6,140 bases of DNA from Firmicutes bacterium UBA4996 (GTDB taxonomy: Bacteria; Bacillota; Limnochordia; Darwinibacteriales; Darwinibacteriaceae): contig DGYW01000036.1 of NCBI GenBank assembly GCA_002396805.1, positions 7,480 to 13,619 on the forward strand, written 5' to 3'. A program made the position numbers and the translations under genes. Below, piece after piece: positions 6,111-6,140 of the stretch (the stretch's first letter is position 1; each line of letters starts with the position of its first letter). Below the pieces are notes generated by a model. The model ran no database searches and was not told the DNA's origin. It was given only the letters and a program-made list of their open reading frames with translations.

Positions 6111-6140
6111 GGCATGTTGCCTAGTCCGTCCAATTATGCC

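Noticed and set aside
1..6140. CRISPR array or tandem repeats
   Set aside because: No regularly spaced direct repeats were found in any part of the window when read by eye.

Overview
The window holds one intact two-gene cassette inside a graveyard of broken mobile-element genes. Base composition is moderate to slightly AT-rich, the ribosome binding sites are purine-rich, and the transposase fragments resemble those of Firmicutes. Together these suggest a chromosome or integrated element of a Clostridia-type bacterium; the genus cannot be read from the sequence.

Positions 1-775 contain only decayed transposase sequence on the minus strand. An IS3-family relic (orfA 3' end with an A7 slippery site, then a frameshifted orfB cut short in its DDE domain) lies at about 90-600. 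A piece of a second transposase, of IS4/IS1634-like appearance, lies at 599-775. Positions 776-928 form the leader of the main operon, with a TTGACA box but no convincing -10.

Positions 929-4674 hold the intact core. An OLD-family ATPase/TOPRIM nuclease (617 aa) is followed, with an ATGA stop/start overlap, by a UvrD/Rep-type SF1A helicase (631 aa). This pair has the gene content and order of the Gabija anti-phage system (GajA then GajB). Every core motif that can be checked by eye is present in both proteins. Both are longer than the commonly described prototypes, the helicase most clearly. By analogy with Gabija, the nuclease would cut DNA under ATP/nucleotide control and the helicase would sense or process DNA ends; this is inference from the family.

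Positions 4675-6140 hold no clearly intact gene. A frameshifted and stop-interrupted IS4/IS1634-like transposase fragment begins about a dozen bases after the helicase stop. It points away from the cassette, opposite in orientation to the related fragment on the left. Next come two small unrecognised reading frames (4886-4984, 5107-5268), a phage-replication-like pseudogene with an in-frame stop (5286-5792) and another broken frame (5809-5940). The end carries a perfect extended -10 box, two strong terminator hairpins and a 20-base match to the 3' end of a tRNA (probably tRNA-Leu), which may be an integration-site relic. The picture is of a defence operon kept intact while the DNA around it decays.
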